A stretch of DNA of 64,000 bases from Triglochin maritima (GCA_963682175.1 OY821789.1:33610188-33674187), one strand, 5' to 3'. Positions 34,875-46,945 are shown, counted from the stretch's first letter. Made by a program: numbers and translations. Notes: a model not told the origin generated them from the sequence alone.

Positions 34875-35521
34875 TACAATTTTGAGTTTGTGACCCATAG
34901 AACACCTAATAAACGGTATTCCACCCCTATGACAAATAAATAGTCTCCACTCCATGACAAATCGGTAAAAACGCATTTGTTAATAAACTTTGTTTTTAGT
35001 ATTCAAGTACAAACAGAAAACTGCTTCTGCCTGTGACCAAATATAAAAGCTAATTTGGAATCAAAATGTACAATTGAGAGTTGTGAGTCATATAGAACAC
35101 CTAATAATTAATAGTATTCTACCCCTATGACAAATAAATAGTCCCCACTCCATGACAAATCTGTAAAAAACGCATTTGTTAATAAACTTTGTTTTTAGTA
35201 TTCAAGTACAAACAGAAGACTATTAATTAAAAACGCATTTGTTAATAAACTTTGTTTTTAGTATTCAAGTACAAACAGAAGACTGCTTCTGCTTGTGACC
35301 AAATATAAAAGCTAATTTGGAATCAAAATGTACAAATGAGAGTTGTGACCCATATAGAACACCTAATAATTAATAGTATTCTACCCCTGTGACAAATAAA
35401 TAGTCCCCGCTCCATGACAAATCTGTAAAAAACGCATTTGTTAATCAACTTTGTTTTTAGTATTCAAGTACAAATAGAAGACTGCTTCTGCTTGTGACCA
35501 AATATAAAAGCTAATTTGGAA
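34875..35521. repeat. three-copy tandem repeat of a ~190-bp unit
   Basis: Units begin near 34875, 35068 and 35330, each running from GTACAA...GAG through CTATGACAAATAAATAGTC and AACGCATTTGTTAATAAACT to AAAAGCTAATTTGGAA. The middle unit holds an extra internal duplication of about 65 bp. No coding capacity. Confidence 0.88.
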
Positions 35522-35798
35522 GCCCAATCAACACTAACACATAACTAAATATAAATGAGAAATATCGAGTCTAAGTCTAACAGCTAATTTGGCCAAAAGA
35601 TCAGACAAATTAACCAAGCAATGCGTCTGCTTATTTGAGTTGCATTCAGTTAGTGTCTTCGATGGCGTTTTGTCAAAATTTAGCTAAGGTACGTCTTTAC
35701 TGTCGTGATGGTTACGTGAAGAGAATCATCCTTAATCTAGCTGATTAAAATGGTTTCCTTATAGTTAAGTAGTAGTTCAAGTATACCTATTAATATTA

Positions 35799-37534
35799 GG
35801 AAAAAAATTCAAAAAAATCAAAAAAAGGAAAAAAAAGGAAAAATATGTACCTCAGAAACTTATTTGACAAAATATACACATTGAAAAATTGAACATCTAA
35901 TACCATTTTCATTAAGTGAAAACGGTACCTCAAGTGCCGTTTTAACTCAATTGAAAAATGCACCACTAGTACCGTTTTTAATCAAGTTACTTTTAACCAA
36001 GTTAAAAACGACATTCGAGATGTTGTTACTTTTTCACTTAAAGTTTAAATGAGGCTGACCAACCACCATCTTCATTCTCTCACTCCCAATTTTTCCTCCA
36101 CTCCCCATTACTCCCTCTCTCTGACGACCAACACTGTTAAAGTTTGGTTTTTATTTTGTTTTTGGTTTTTTTATTTTGACAAGAAATACAATGCATGTAT
36201 AGTTAATGTATTTGTTGTCATGTTCATGTATGAAATGTAGATTTTCTACGCTCGAAGTAATGAGCTCCGGTACCAGATTGGTTATGGTTATTTTCAATGG
36301 AATTATTACATTCGTAGATGGGGTACCAGAATATGAAGGTGGTTACAGACGAATGATTAATGTTAATACTGAAACCTGAGTCCAATCATGATCTAACGTC
36401 GCACACACTGTCAAACCGTCAACACGAAGACTACTAAGCATAGCTACGTCTTGTAGCGTGATGGTCATCTGCCCGTGTCTAAAATGGAAGGTGTGTGTCT
36501 CAGACCTCCACCTCTCCACAACAGCACGGATCAGATTCCAATCCAGTTGCAATCGAGACACAGTGCCAAATCCCACAATCACTAACAAATCCCGCATCCT
36601 TTCATCATGCACATTCCACATGTTGAATTGAATGACGTGCTCGACACATTTAATATCCTTCTCCTGAAAAAGAAAATTAATTATTTTACGTCTAATATAA
36701 ACCAATACCGATACACAAAAAATTGAAATTAAAAATCAAAACTCTTACTGTTTCAAGAATTGAAGATGATCTATGATCTTTCTGTAGTACTAACACTGAA
36801 GGGTCAACATGACCGTGACAATCGTGTGAAGTCGACATTTTGGAAACTGTGAAACATAATTAACAAAAAAAAGAATTTCATATTATTCGGTTTAAATAAT
36901 ACAATCCAAACAAATTTCATACATTATCCACAATCAACCTAATTTCAACAACTACAACATTGATAATTAAATTTAATTGGTTTAACACAAATCCACACAA
37001 TGCGAAACTCATCTAGACAATGTAAACTCATTAAATTGGGACTTCGGAGATTAATTGATTCATTAATCAAAAGATTAATTAATCATAACAATATAACATC
37101 ATCCACACAAGATTAATTAAACAAAATAAGGTAAACTCATCAACCAAATATCAATCAATCCAAATCAAACAAATCCACACAAATCTTAACGAAACCAATC
37201 AAATGCACATAAATACAAACTAATAAAGAAAAACCTTAACAAAAAATGATCTAAAAATACCTGAAATTTCCGGAGAGATGGAGAGGAAAAATGAAAAAAA
37301 ACGGATTAGGAAGATTGGAGAAAATGGGACATTGGTGCCGTTTTTAACCCTAGGTTAAAAACGACATTAGTGGTGCTGTTTTCATTTGAGTTAAAAATGA
37401 CACATGATGTGTCGTTTTCACCTAATGAAAACGGTACTAGATGTGTCATTTTTCAATGTGTATATTTTGCCAAACAAGTTTCTGAGTACATATTTTTTTC
37501 AATTTTTTATTTTTTTTATTTTGAAAAAAAATCC
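35799..37534. mobile_element. TIR element with 9-bp duplication carrying a PMD fragment
   Basis: The outermost bases are GGAAAAAAATTC on the left and, in reverse complement, GGATTTTTTTTC on the right. TIRs of about 200 bp share CAGAAACTT, AAAATATACACATTGAAAAA and GTGAAAACG. The direct repeat TTAATATTA flanks both sides (35790-35798 and 37535-37543); nine bases is the MULE duplication size. AAAACGGYAC motifs recur in both TIRs. The only coding remnant is part of a PMD gene on the minus strand. Two of the nearby TIR elements also carry PMD sequence. Confidence 0.85.
36376..36838 (-). pseudogene. truncated PMD gene (first two exons)
   Basis: Exon 1 (36838-36749) encodes MSTSHDCHGHVDPSVLVL and ends at a GTAAGAG donor. 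Exon 2 (36663-36376) is in phase and encodes the PMD N-terminal core: NMWNVHDERMRDLL, LQLDWNLIRAVVERWRSETH and TFHFRHGQMTITLQDVA, ending DWTQ at a GTTTCAG donor. Nothing recognisable follows before the TIR at about 36030, so the C-terminal two thirds are missing. No stop interrupts the 126 codons. Known PMD proteins are several hundred residues, so this is a fragment. Confidence 0.8.
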
Positions 37535-37543
37535 TTAATATTA

Positions 37544-38809
37544 TATAGTTGATGTAGAGAGAGTTTGCCATTATAAACTTGGTGTTATCTATTAATATTG
37601 GAGAAACCCAAAGAGTTTAAATCAGGTAGTTTCGAATCAGACAAATGAGATTATGCTCCCAATTTGTAATTTTTTCGCAATATTGATGATCCAAATCATG
37701 AAATATCCATCGAAATAAGAAGTATTACTTAATACATGTGAAAAATGGCTATGAAAATTAGAGTTGTCAATCGTGTCGTGTCGTGTGCTAATCGTGTATA
37801 TAAGCTCTAGGTGAAGTGTCGTATCCGACCCATTTCATAATCGTGTTGCTAGACTTCTGCCGTATCCAACCCGTTTATACACGATTATTAAATGAGTTAC
37901 TTCGTGTACACGTTTAACATGACTACCGTTTACACCATTAAACAATAATTCATACACAATTAGTTCTGTTTATTAGATGAATACCGGATTGCATGATTGC
38001 ACATCACCCGTTCATTTTAATTTATAACTAATATATTAGTTGTAGACTTATATGTATTAGTCGTGTATTAATCGTGTATTAATCGTGTAGTATTCGTAAT
38101 CGTAAATAAACAATTTGTGATTCCCAATAAAAAGAGGTAACAATTTGTTTCCCAACAAAGCAAAAAATGGTTGGACACACACTAGGCATATTCTGGACAC
38201 ACTCTGAACAAATTCTAGATACATTTTGGACACATTTTGGACTCACTCTGGACACACATTGTGAATACATTTTGGACACACTTTGAACATATTCTATATA
38301 CACTATGGATGTACATTCTGGACACACACATTCTAGACACACTTCAGACACATTTTGGATACACTCTAGACACATTCTACATACATTCTGGACACACTCT
38401 GGACAAATTTTGGACGCATCCAAAGTGTGTCCAAAGCGTACGTGTCCAGAAGACAATCCAGAGCATGAGTCATTAAAGAGCGTGTCAAGATTGTGTCCTT
38501 ACAAATAAGGTAAGAGGTGATAGATACAATCTTGAAAATGAGTATTAACATAATTTAGAAAGTAAACAATATCATGCATTTGAAAAGTAAACGTCGTCTA
38601 GAATGTCGTGCCTCTTATTTACGAGAAAACTCATTGACGTGGAAAAGTGTGTTCCACATTGGACGTGTTTGTGACGCGCGCGTCCAACAATCCGTTTTCC
38701 TATAGTAAATATGGCGCGTTGATTTTTCAAATCATTGTTTAAATTTAAACCAGCTCAAAATGCAAGACTAACCTTTGGATCTTTGAATGGAATGTTGAGT
38801 AAGTGAGAA
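37544..38809. other. no gene; TCGTGT-rich segment and a minisatellite
   Basis: 37755-38100 contains repeated TCGTGTCGTGT and AATCGTGTA pieces beginning TAGAGTTGTCAATCG, suggestive of a hAT-like terminus, but no matching end was found. A minisatellite follows. The remaining sequence up to 38809 is non-coding. Confidence 0.45.
38160..38440. repeat. degenerate minisatellite, ~12-bp unit
   Basis: More than twenty imperfect copies of ATTCTGGACACA or TTTTGGACACAC. Frames on both strands stay open because the unit length is a multiple of three; the Cys-rich minus-strand translation is an artefact. Confidence 0.85.
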
Positions 38810-39206
38810 GGAAAATTTGACTTTGTATGTTCAAAGTTCCCCAACCTCTAAGAAAATGCCCCCACTTTGACACCATCTAAAAAATATGCATATCTTGCAA
38901 CTTCTCCCTGAAATACCCCTGCCTAAATCGTGGGACCACTAACATCGTTTGGAACTCTGTATGTCTCTCTATGTCTCGATATTTTAAATTATTTCAGAAA
39001 TCGTTGGTCTTCGGTAGTACTTGGCAGTACACGATAGATAGTGCGGCCTGACGCCGATGTGTATGCTTGATAGTTACACTTGGCGAAGTGGCGATATGTG
39101 TTATACAGAAACTCGATATAAGATTGATGGCGCTTGACGATCAACATGATAAATGTTCACATGGGACGGGTCATTATTATGCGAGGAGACGCAAATCACG
39201 CAACCG

Positions 39207-39231
39207 TTCTTCCTTCCTTCCTTCCTTCCTT
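39207..39231. repeat. CTTC microsatellite
   Basis: About six CCTT tetranucleotide units in a row. Confidence 0.9.
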
Positions 39232-39384
39232 TTGAGAGGACACAACCTTTCACCCGAAGAGACGCAACCCTTCATTACAGGGTCTATAAAATCAAAGGTT
39301 AGGGTGTCTTCCATTTAGTTGTGTATTCGATCCTCTCCCAAGTCCCAACTAAGTGTATTCGACTCGTCTCCTCCACCCAAAAAA

Positions 39385-39690
39385 ATGGTCTTCCAACACA
39401 ATGACTCAGACTACTCATTCGACGAAGCTGAGCACATCGTTGGTGGACCAACATGAGGAGGTTGTCGCCCCATACTAGGAGTGCCCTATCACACCTGTAG
39501 GTGTGGGCTGAAGGCAACAGAGTTGTGGTCCAACACTCCGAACAAGATTAGCAAGAAGTTCTACGTCTGCGGCTCCTCGGAGTCAACCCGTCACTGTCGA
39601 TACTTCGCCTGGGATGATGGAACACTGGTACCACTAGTGGATAAACCCGACCAGAGCGTAAATGACTCAGGGATGCGGAAGCTTGTTTGA
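39385..39690 (+). pseudogene. GRF-type zinc-finger protein frame carried by the TIR element
   Basis: ATG at 39385 opens MVFQHNDSDYSFDEAEHIV, hits an in-frame TGA at 39454, then continues open to TGA at 39688. After the stop comes a GRF zinc finger: CRCGLKA, KKFYVCG and HCRYFAWDDG, i.e. the C-x-C...C...C pattern with the aromatic-Trp-Asp end typical of the family. GRF fingers bind single-stranded nucleic acid in several repair enzymes; in plants many copies belong to transposon-encoded short proteins. With the early stop the full protein is not made unless a downstream start is used. Confidence 0.7.
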
Positions 39691-39954
39691 AAGGCTGCTA
39701 AGTTGAGTCAGAGTCAAGAGATAAACAAAACTATCTTTTGGGCTTGCAGACGACATCTGAGCAGTTCATTTTCTTCCGATTGACTGGCAAGAGATATATA
39801 ATTTTTGTGTGTTCGTGTTTGTATTTTTTGTTTGACTGTGTTTGTGTTCTCTCCTTGTACCTCGGTAATAGTTACAATCAATAAAAGCTCGATGTTTGTG
39901 TTTTTTGTTTGACTTTGTTTTTGTGATCTATCATTGCTCTTCCATTTAACCTCG

Positions 39955-40420
39955 ATATTGGTTAATGGTGGTTCGATACGGACTCGACAGTCTACGACTA
40001 ATAAAGATAGAAACACCAATTACTTGTGTATTTTCAACCGAAGTTTGGATGGTCTCCTCTTTAACCTCGATTGTGGTTCGATACTCGACGGTCTACGACT
40101 AATAAAGATAGAAACACCATTTACTTGTGTCTTTTTAAACGAAGTCTGGATGGTCTCTCCATTAACCTTGATTGTGGTTCGATACTCGACGGCCTACGAC
40201 TAATAAAAATAGAAACACCATTTACTTGTGTATGAAAAAACACAGTCTGGATGGTCGCCCATTTAACCTCAATTGTGGTTCGATGGTGGTTTGATACTCC
40301 GACGGTCTACGACTAATAAAGATAGAAAGACCATTTACTTGTGTCTTTTCAAACCAAGTCTGGAAGGTCTCCCCTTTAACCTCGACTCTGTTTTGATGGT
40401 GGTTAGATACGGACTCGATG
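39955..40420. repeat. four-copy tandem repeat, ~115-bp unit
   Basis: Each unit contains CGACGGTCTACGACTAATAA, GATAGAAACACCA and TTTACTTGTGT, followed by GTCTGGATGGTC. The last unit carries a short GATGGTGGTT insertion. Confidence 0.85.
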
Positions 40421-40489
40421 GTGTGGCCGATGGTTGTTCTATTACCTCTTCAACTACGTCGTTTGCACGGGGAAGATTGAAACAATCAC

Positions 40490-40615
40490 ATCATTCACAA
40501 CATTGGAATATTAACAAAAAACAATGTAAACCATTCACAACATTCGAATATTAACAAAGAACAACGTAAACCGTTCACATCATTCGAATGTTAACAAAAA
40601 ACAACGTAAACTAAC
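40490..40615. repeat. three-copy tandem repeat, ~45-bp unit
   Basis: The unit ACATTCGAATATTAACAAA plus ACAACGTAAACC is repeated with few changes. No coding role. Confidence 0.8.
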
Positions 40616-41329
40616 ACATACACAACAAAAACAAAAAAGTATCGTAGAACAAAACATTAACTAAAACAACTAAAATAACTTCGCCCTCTTCCTGATCCAC
40701 CCGGTGTGTTCTTCAAAGCATGGAGGGACGTCAAGCAGTGGGGAGGGTGTTGGATCAGGGATGGGTGTCTCGACGAGGCAAGTCGCCTCACATTTGGGGC
40801 AGGTGTGCTCCAGGAAGGGGGTGTTGGCATTGGTGTGGTTGGGGTGGAAACTACGCAAACCAAATAATGGTATGTCAGTGGACAATAACTTATAACAGAA
40901 GGTAACTGAAAAATAAAGGAAAAGACGATTAAAACCTACCATTGTCAATGAGGAGGTCAAATGACGTTCCACGTCGGCGATCATGTGGCGGAGTTCTGCC
41001 AGGGTCTGGTTGACCTCCTACAGTGGTTCTGGGGGCAGTCGAACTGGAGACCTCCTACAATGGTTTTGGCGTTGCAAGGCCCACAATGCCAGGTCTGTTG
41101 CACCACCCTGGTTGTGGACCCGACAAACACTTGTCATGCGGGGTAACCGCACAACCAGAGGATGTCGTCGATGGGTGAGACCTCAGCAATGTCGTCGTTG
41201 CGCATCATTCTGGGACTGGAATGTGGTGGAGGGAATAAGGCGTTGGCAAGAAAAGTGTAATGGTGTAAGGCCGAACGCAGGGATGGGTGTTTTATGCTAT
41301 CCTGATGATAGACGCGACGTATGGGGAAA

Positions 41330-41570
41330 AGGTAACTAGACCGTCGAAAACGCCCTCGATTGTCGTACGATTATCGAGCCTCCCACTGGTATGGTTTTTC
41401 ACACTTTGGGCATACCTGATGAGATGTTTCGACAGAAGGTAACTAGACCGTCAAAAACGCCCTCGATTGTCGTACGTTTATCGAGCCTCCCACTGGTATG
41501 GTTTTTCACACTTTGGTCATAACTGACAAGATGTTTCGATAGAAGGAAACCCGACCGTCAAAAACGTATG
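41330..41570. repeat. two-and-a-bit copy tandem repeat, ~107-bp unit
   Basis: AAGGTAACTAGACCGTC, then ACGCCCTCGATTGTCGTACG and CCCACTGGTATGGTTTTTCA, repeat with a few changes. Around it (to about 42010, and again at 43190-43540) lie many TATCGA and TCGAGC motifs, which may be the subterminal array of this element. Confidence 0.82.
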
Positions 41571-42453
41571 TGCCTTGACAATAACGTTACTTAACGAGCT
41601 TTTATCGAATACATATCGAACGCATCAATCTCAACATAATGTCACATCAAAGAACACATTGGTTCAGTTTTCGAGCTTCAAGTAAACCATCGAGTTCACA
41701 TCTAGCTGATAGATCGAAACAAAGACGACCTTCTTGATTCATCATATAGATCTCATATCGTAGTCCGTTGAAGTCTTATTCCGTCGAGTGATTATCGAAC
41801 TTCCATCGAACAACAATCGAGCAGAACCACAATCAAGCTTCGGTCTTAATTACTGAGGTGACGTTTGGAGAGAATGAGACCAAACCGTCCAAGAATCTCC
41901 TCAGAAAGCCACACCCATTAAACTATTGAGCCAAGATAGCGTACACATCGATCCCAACAAAGAAGACTCTTGCTTCTTCATATCGAGGTCACATCAAACC
42001 ACCATATTAGTTTTAAGTCTTCAGTGTTAATTACTGAGATGACGTTTGTGCAGTGTTATGATAACATTACCCATTCACCGTGAAATGTTCTACCTATTTA
42101 TGATGCGGTCTTTTTAAATATATTTTGCGTCCTTTTTTGGTGTTGAGCGTCACATGGGCTCAACAACACGATAGGTGCTCAATGTTTTATGAGTTATGTA
42201 ATAGGAAATTAATTTTCATATGTAAACAATAATAGCTGCTTCCAAAAAGAGTAACTATGCATTGTACATTCCAAAAAGATACAATATGGTTACAAATTTA
42301 ATAACATGGATCACTATTACAAACAAATGATAGGTAGTATTACAATGTGCACTTGCTGTGCTTGTCGTCTGCGTTTTGAAGGAGATATTGAAGAATTTTG
42401 CTGATGGACTATTTGGGTCTCTAACAAAAGAATTTGAGGTGGTTCATGTAGAG

Positions 42454-42730
42454 CTACTCTTAATGCGTTTAATGCACGTCTTTGTTCCATTCCAATTTCG
42501 TGGACGGTTTAACACAGTGAAAATAATAACCAATTGATACATTGAGTTGGAATGCGACGTAGAGTACCTTGATAAAGTTTGAATGGGACGCAGAGTTGCT
42601 TGACATCTTTGTCAAGGAACTCTGCAGTGCATCCAAACTCAATATATCAATTGATCATTATCTGCACTATGCTAAACCGTCCACGAAATTGGAATGGAAC
42701 AAAGACGTGCATGAAGCGCATTAAGAGTAG
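42454..42730. repeat. long inverted repeat (about 124-bp arms, 29-nt loop)
   Basis: The left arm (42454-42577) and the reverse complement of the right arm (42607-42730) match at roughly 80%, with an exact core of CACGTCTTTGTTCCATTCCA and AATTTCGTGGACGGTTTA. A transcript across it would fold into one long hairpin. The right arm is also open as protein-like sequence (FVKELCSASKLNISIDHYL and TKLEWNKDVHEAH), suggesting a gene fragment duplicated head to head. Confidence 0.85.
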
Positions 42731-43916
42731 CCCTAATCCGTGCGGTCTCTGCACGAAATTGGCAGTTTGGGCATTTTTGTTCCAGGAAGGGGGTACTGTT
42801 GTTGGTGTCTTCGAGGATGGAACTACCCAATATAAAATAAGGTAATATCAGTGTTTATTATCATAACAACTCAACGTATAACTACTAGTAACTCAGAAAT
42901 AATAAAATAATAAAACATATTGTTATCTAGGTGGACATTTGCAATAGTGTCTTGGACGGTGGCGGTGATGGAGAGCGAAGTGGAACGAAGTAACTAAAGA
43001 AGAACCTTTGAATGGCGTTGTATATTTATAGGATCATATCTGACCGAAGTAACCTTTGAATGGCGTTGTATATTTATAGGATCATATCTGACCGAGGTAA
43101 CCTTTGAATGGAAGGAAACAATTTGACTTCCGAACTTCATCATATCGAACCGTCAAAAATCGTCCTAAAAAACTGACGCGATGTATTAACTGACGCGACG
43201 TTTGGAAATAAAGAAACAAAACCGTCTATAAATGCCTTAAATAATCATGTCGTTGTCAGTGACATTTCCTATCGAGCTCATCCACCCCAACAGAGAGGAA
43301 TAGTCATGTTTTTCGTAAAAAAACAAAATTATCAAGTTCATACAGCACGCCTATCGAGGTTGTATCGAACCAATCAAAGTTACAGTTTAAACAATCCACT
43401 CATAATTGTCGAGCTCCTACCGAGCCTATCGAATCACAACTATGAAGTATTGAAATCGAGCTCATTGAGTCGGCAGTTCTTTGCAATCAAACTGGTCATA
43501 TTGAGCTCACATGCAAAACGAATTGAACTAATATCGAACTCAAAGGGAAAATAGTCTGATTTTCATCAAGCATGTCTACAGAACCTATCATGCCCTAAAA
43601 TCGACCTTCGTCATCGTTATTTGGAAGGGTACGCCACTGGTTCAAAAGACGGATCCAATGCGAGAGAGAAATGATGTGCAAACGAGAGAGAGAAAAAGAC
43701 AAAACGGATGCACGATAGTGATTTGCAACTGTTCGAAAGAAAGAGATAGAGAACATGATTTGCATATTCAAAAGGAAATGCATAAAGAGAAAAATCCACG
43801 ATTTAGGCAGTGATATTTTGGGAAGAAGTTGAAAGATAGGCATATTTTCTAGAAGATGACAAAGTTAAGGTTTTTTTAGAGGTGAGTTACTTGAGGCATA
43901 CAAAGTCAAATTTTCC

Positions 43917-44836
43917 AATGAGAATGATATCAATGATATATATTGGATCTCTCGTAATAATAAAAATATAACTGAGGTATGTATTTAATATTTTCAAAGA
44001 TAAAATAATTTAGGGAAGGTCTACTCTAAGATTACATTACACAACAAAACCGTAGACCAACATCAGAACTCCAAAATATGTTGATAGTAAATTACCTAAT
44101 GAGTTGTAATTCTGTGAAGAAAAGCTAAGAGGACGACAAAAAGATGAGAAAAGATCATAACATTACATCGATCATAGTAGTAAAAAGACAATGGATCCAT
44201 AAATGTCGTACGTAGAATTTGAAGTCCAGTCTAGTTCCTACTTTTTCATAGCAACAAAGGAAAGAACATAGAAGTAATTTGAAACCAAGTTTATCTACCA
44301 AAGAAGGTACGTATATACGTTCCAAAGAAAGTACGTGTGTGTATATATATATCAGTAAAATGGATGTTCAATTGCGAAAATCTTTAATTAGTTTGGACAA
44401 CACAATCAAGATAGATGACCACTGATAAAGGATAGATGGCGAACACATATGCAACAAGGCTCATTATTTTTGACATCATATAATTTTTATATTGCAAATG
44501 ATATCTCTAAAGCAAGCACTATGCGTCATGTTGACATGGATATTGCAAATTACACAAATTCCACTCAATAATCCATCTAATTTAAGGGCAAAGATTGCCA
44601 CTGACATTGTCTTCAAAGGAGTACTTTTAAACAACGAATCACTTGATCCATCAAATTCCCTTTTACGCCATGCTTCGACTATTCTTCCTGCATCAAAGAT
44701 TTCCAGAATCTAATCCAATGAACGTAAAATAACGAAAAGATAGTACGGCTAAAGCAAAAGCTTGTCTAAATTATGTGAGTTTCCTTGGAAACTGACACAA
44801 AAGGAATTTGATATATACATAGTTCTCAATATATTA
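43917..44836. other. no confident gene between two TIR elements
   Basis: A minus-strand stretch near 44500-44700 reads RIVEAWRKREFDGSSDS and GLLSGICVICNIHVNMTH in one frame, which looks protein-like, but I cannot name it and both ends run into stops. Confidence 0.35.
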
Positions 44837-45059
44837 GGAAAATTTCACTTTTTATAATCAAAGTGACCTAAAATCGAAAAAAACTTACACATTGATATCT
44901 TCTGAAAAATATACTTATGATTTCATTTCTCCTCAAAATACCTCTGCATAAATCGTGAGATAATTCCCTTCCAATCTTTTCATTCCTCTTTCTTTCTCCC
45001 TAAAAACCCGTGTCGTAAACAGTCGCGTTTTTTTCAAAAAAATCTAAATCATCGAACTC

Positions 45060-46650
45060 GAAATTCACTTTCTTGAGCTTGATGACCTTGATTTGAAACT
45101 GGCTCCACTTTTTTCGGAATTCAAATCGTTTGAGTGTGGAGAACTGTAACCTCGATGGACACAATATGAACTCGATATGCGCGCGATATGACCTCGCGAT
45201 ATGAACTCAATATGACATCGATTTGACCTCTATTTGAAACTGCCTCCATTTTTTTGAAAAAACACGACTGTTCACGGCACGATGTTGGAGGACGATTTTT
45301 GACGGTTCGAAATTCGAATCGTTTGAGTGTAGAGGATTGTAACCTCGATGGACTCGATATGCGTGCGATATTAACTCGAAATGGCCTCAATTTGACCTCA
45401 ATTTGAAACCGACTCCAACTTTTGAACTCGATATAACCTCAATTTTTGGACTCGATAACTCGATATGATCACGATTTGAAATTGCCTCCATTTTTTGAAA
45501 AAAATATACGATTGTTCACGACACGATTGTTGATGACCTATTTTGACTGTTGGGAAATCGAATCGTTTAAGTGTAGAGAATTGTAACCTCGATGAGCGAG
45601 CTCGATATATGCACGATATTATCTCGCAATATGAACTCGATATGACTTCGATTTGACCTCGATTTGAAACTAACTACATATTTTGAACTCAATATGACCT
45701 AGACGTGATCTCCATTTTTGGGCTCAATGAAGTCAATATTACCTCAATTTGAAATTGGCTCCATTTTAAAAAAAACACGATTGTTCAAGGCACAATTTGG
45801 GTCGGTCCGAACCAGGTTCGAAGTCGGTCGAGTTCCAGTCAAAGCGGGTCCAATCTGTCCGGTTCCTGGCGACGGACCTGGTTCCGGTCCGTTCCATTCC
45901 TGAATTTTCAATACAAACAAGCCTTCTGGACCGGTCCACAACCTGGCGATGGACCAGGTTCGGACCGATGCACAACCGGTCCTGAACCGGTCCGCAACCT
46001 GGCGATGGACCAGGTTCAAACCGATGCACAACCGGTCCGTTCTGGCGACGGACCAGAACCGGTCCGCAACCTGGTGATGGACACGATATGAACTCGATAT
46101 GCGCGCGATTCGACCTCGCGATATGAACTCAATATGACATCGATTTGAAATTGCCTCCATTTTTTGAAAAAAAACACGACTGTTCAAAAAATCGTTTGAG
46201 TGTGGAGGACTGTAACCTCGATGGACTCGATATGCATGTGATATGAACTCGAAATGACCTCAATTTGAAGTTGACTCCATATTTTGAACTCGATACAACC
46301 TCCATTTTTTGGCTTGATATGACATCAATATGATCACGATTTGAAATTACCTCCATTTTTTTTGGAAAAAAACGCAACTGTTCATGACACGATTTTTTAT
46401 GACCTGTTTTTACGGTTGGGAAATCAAATCGTTTGAGTGTAGAGAACTGTAACATTGATGAGCTCGATATATGCACGATATGATCTTGCAATATGAACTC
46501 GATATGACTTCGATTTGACCTCGATTTGTAACTGACTACATTTTTTGAACTCAATATGACCTAGACATGACCTACATTTTTGGGCTCGATGAACTCGATT
46601 TGACCTCAATTTGAAACTGCCTCCTTTTTTAAAAAAAACGCGACTGTTCA
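45060..46650. repeat. complex tandem array of ACTCGATATGACC-type units
   Basis: Five recurrences of TCGTTTGAGTGTAGAGAACT followed by GTAACCTCGATG (near 45128, 45308, 45564, 46190 and 46430), with intervening ATGAACTCGATATGACCTCG and GCCTCCATTTTTTGAAAAAA segments. Multiple weak open frames on the minus strand are by-products. Confidence 0.85.
45785..46080. repeat. GGTCC/GGACC-rich ~290-bp repeat, copy 1
   Basis: Starts GGGTCGGTCCGAACCAGGTT and holds CTGGCGATGGACCAGGTTC and CCGATGCACAACCGG. A second copy is at about 46655-46945. Its composition resembles the hAT-type MITE at 346-539; it is probably a MITE family inserted in the tandem array. Confidence 0.7.
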
Positions 46651-46654
46651 AGGC

Positions 46655-46945
46655 ACAGTTTGGGTCGGTCTGAACCAGGTTCGAAGTCGGTCCGGGTTCC
46701 GGCCAAAGCGGATCCGACCTGTCCGGTTCATGGCGACGGACCGAGTTCCGGTGTGGTCCATTACCGGATTTTCAATACAAAAAAATTTGATCCTAGACCG
46801 GACCAATCAGTCTAATTCGGTCTTCGGTCCAACCGTGACCGATTCGGTCCGCAACCTGGCGATGGACCATGTTCTGGTCCAGTCTGGGTCCGGTTCGGTC
46901 CGATTCGGGTTCAGACCGATGCACAACCCTTCCACGGTTTATGTA
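46655..46945. repeat. GGTCC/GGACC-rich ~290-bp repeat, copy 2
   Basis: Shares GGTCTGAACCAGGTTCGAAG, ATTTTCAATACAAA and CGCAACCTGGCGATGGACCA with copy 1, and ends at ACCGATGCACAACCC next to the truncated TIR. Confidence 0.7.

Larger units (their letters stand above)
38810..43916. mobile_element. 5.1-kb TIR element (MULE-like) with a GRF zinc-finger frame
   Basis: TIRs of about 125 bp lie at 38810-38938 and 43797-43916, sharing GGAAAATTTGACTTTGTATG at the outer ends and TGCCTAAATCGTGG further in. The flanks are AAGTGAGAA and AATGAGAAT, compatible with an 8-9-bp duplication with one indel. The interior holds a GRF-type zinc-finger frame, several tandem arrays, a long hairpin and many TCGAG/TATCGA motifs. 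No transposase was recognised, so the element is presumably mobilised in trans. The same TIR family ends the neighbouring 44837-46974 element. Confidence 0.78.

Noticed and set aside
38079..38456. Cys-rich minus-strand frame resembling a small secreted peptide
   Set aside because: It is the translation of a 12-bp minisatellite; open frames occur on both strands for that reason.
39955..40420. regularly spaced repeats considered as a CRISPR-like array
   Set aside because: Units are ~115 bp with no unique spacers, in a plant nuclear context; an ordinary tandem repeat.
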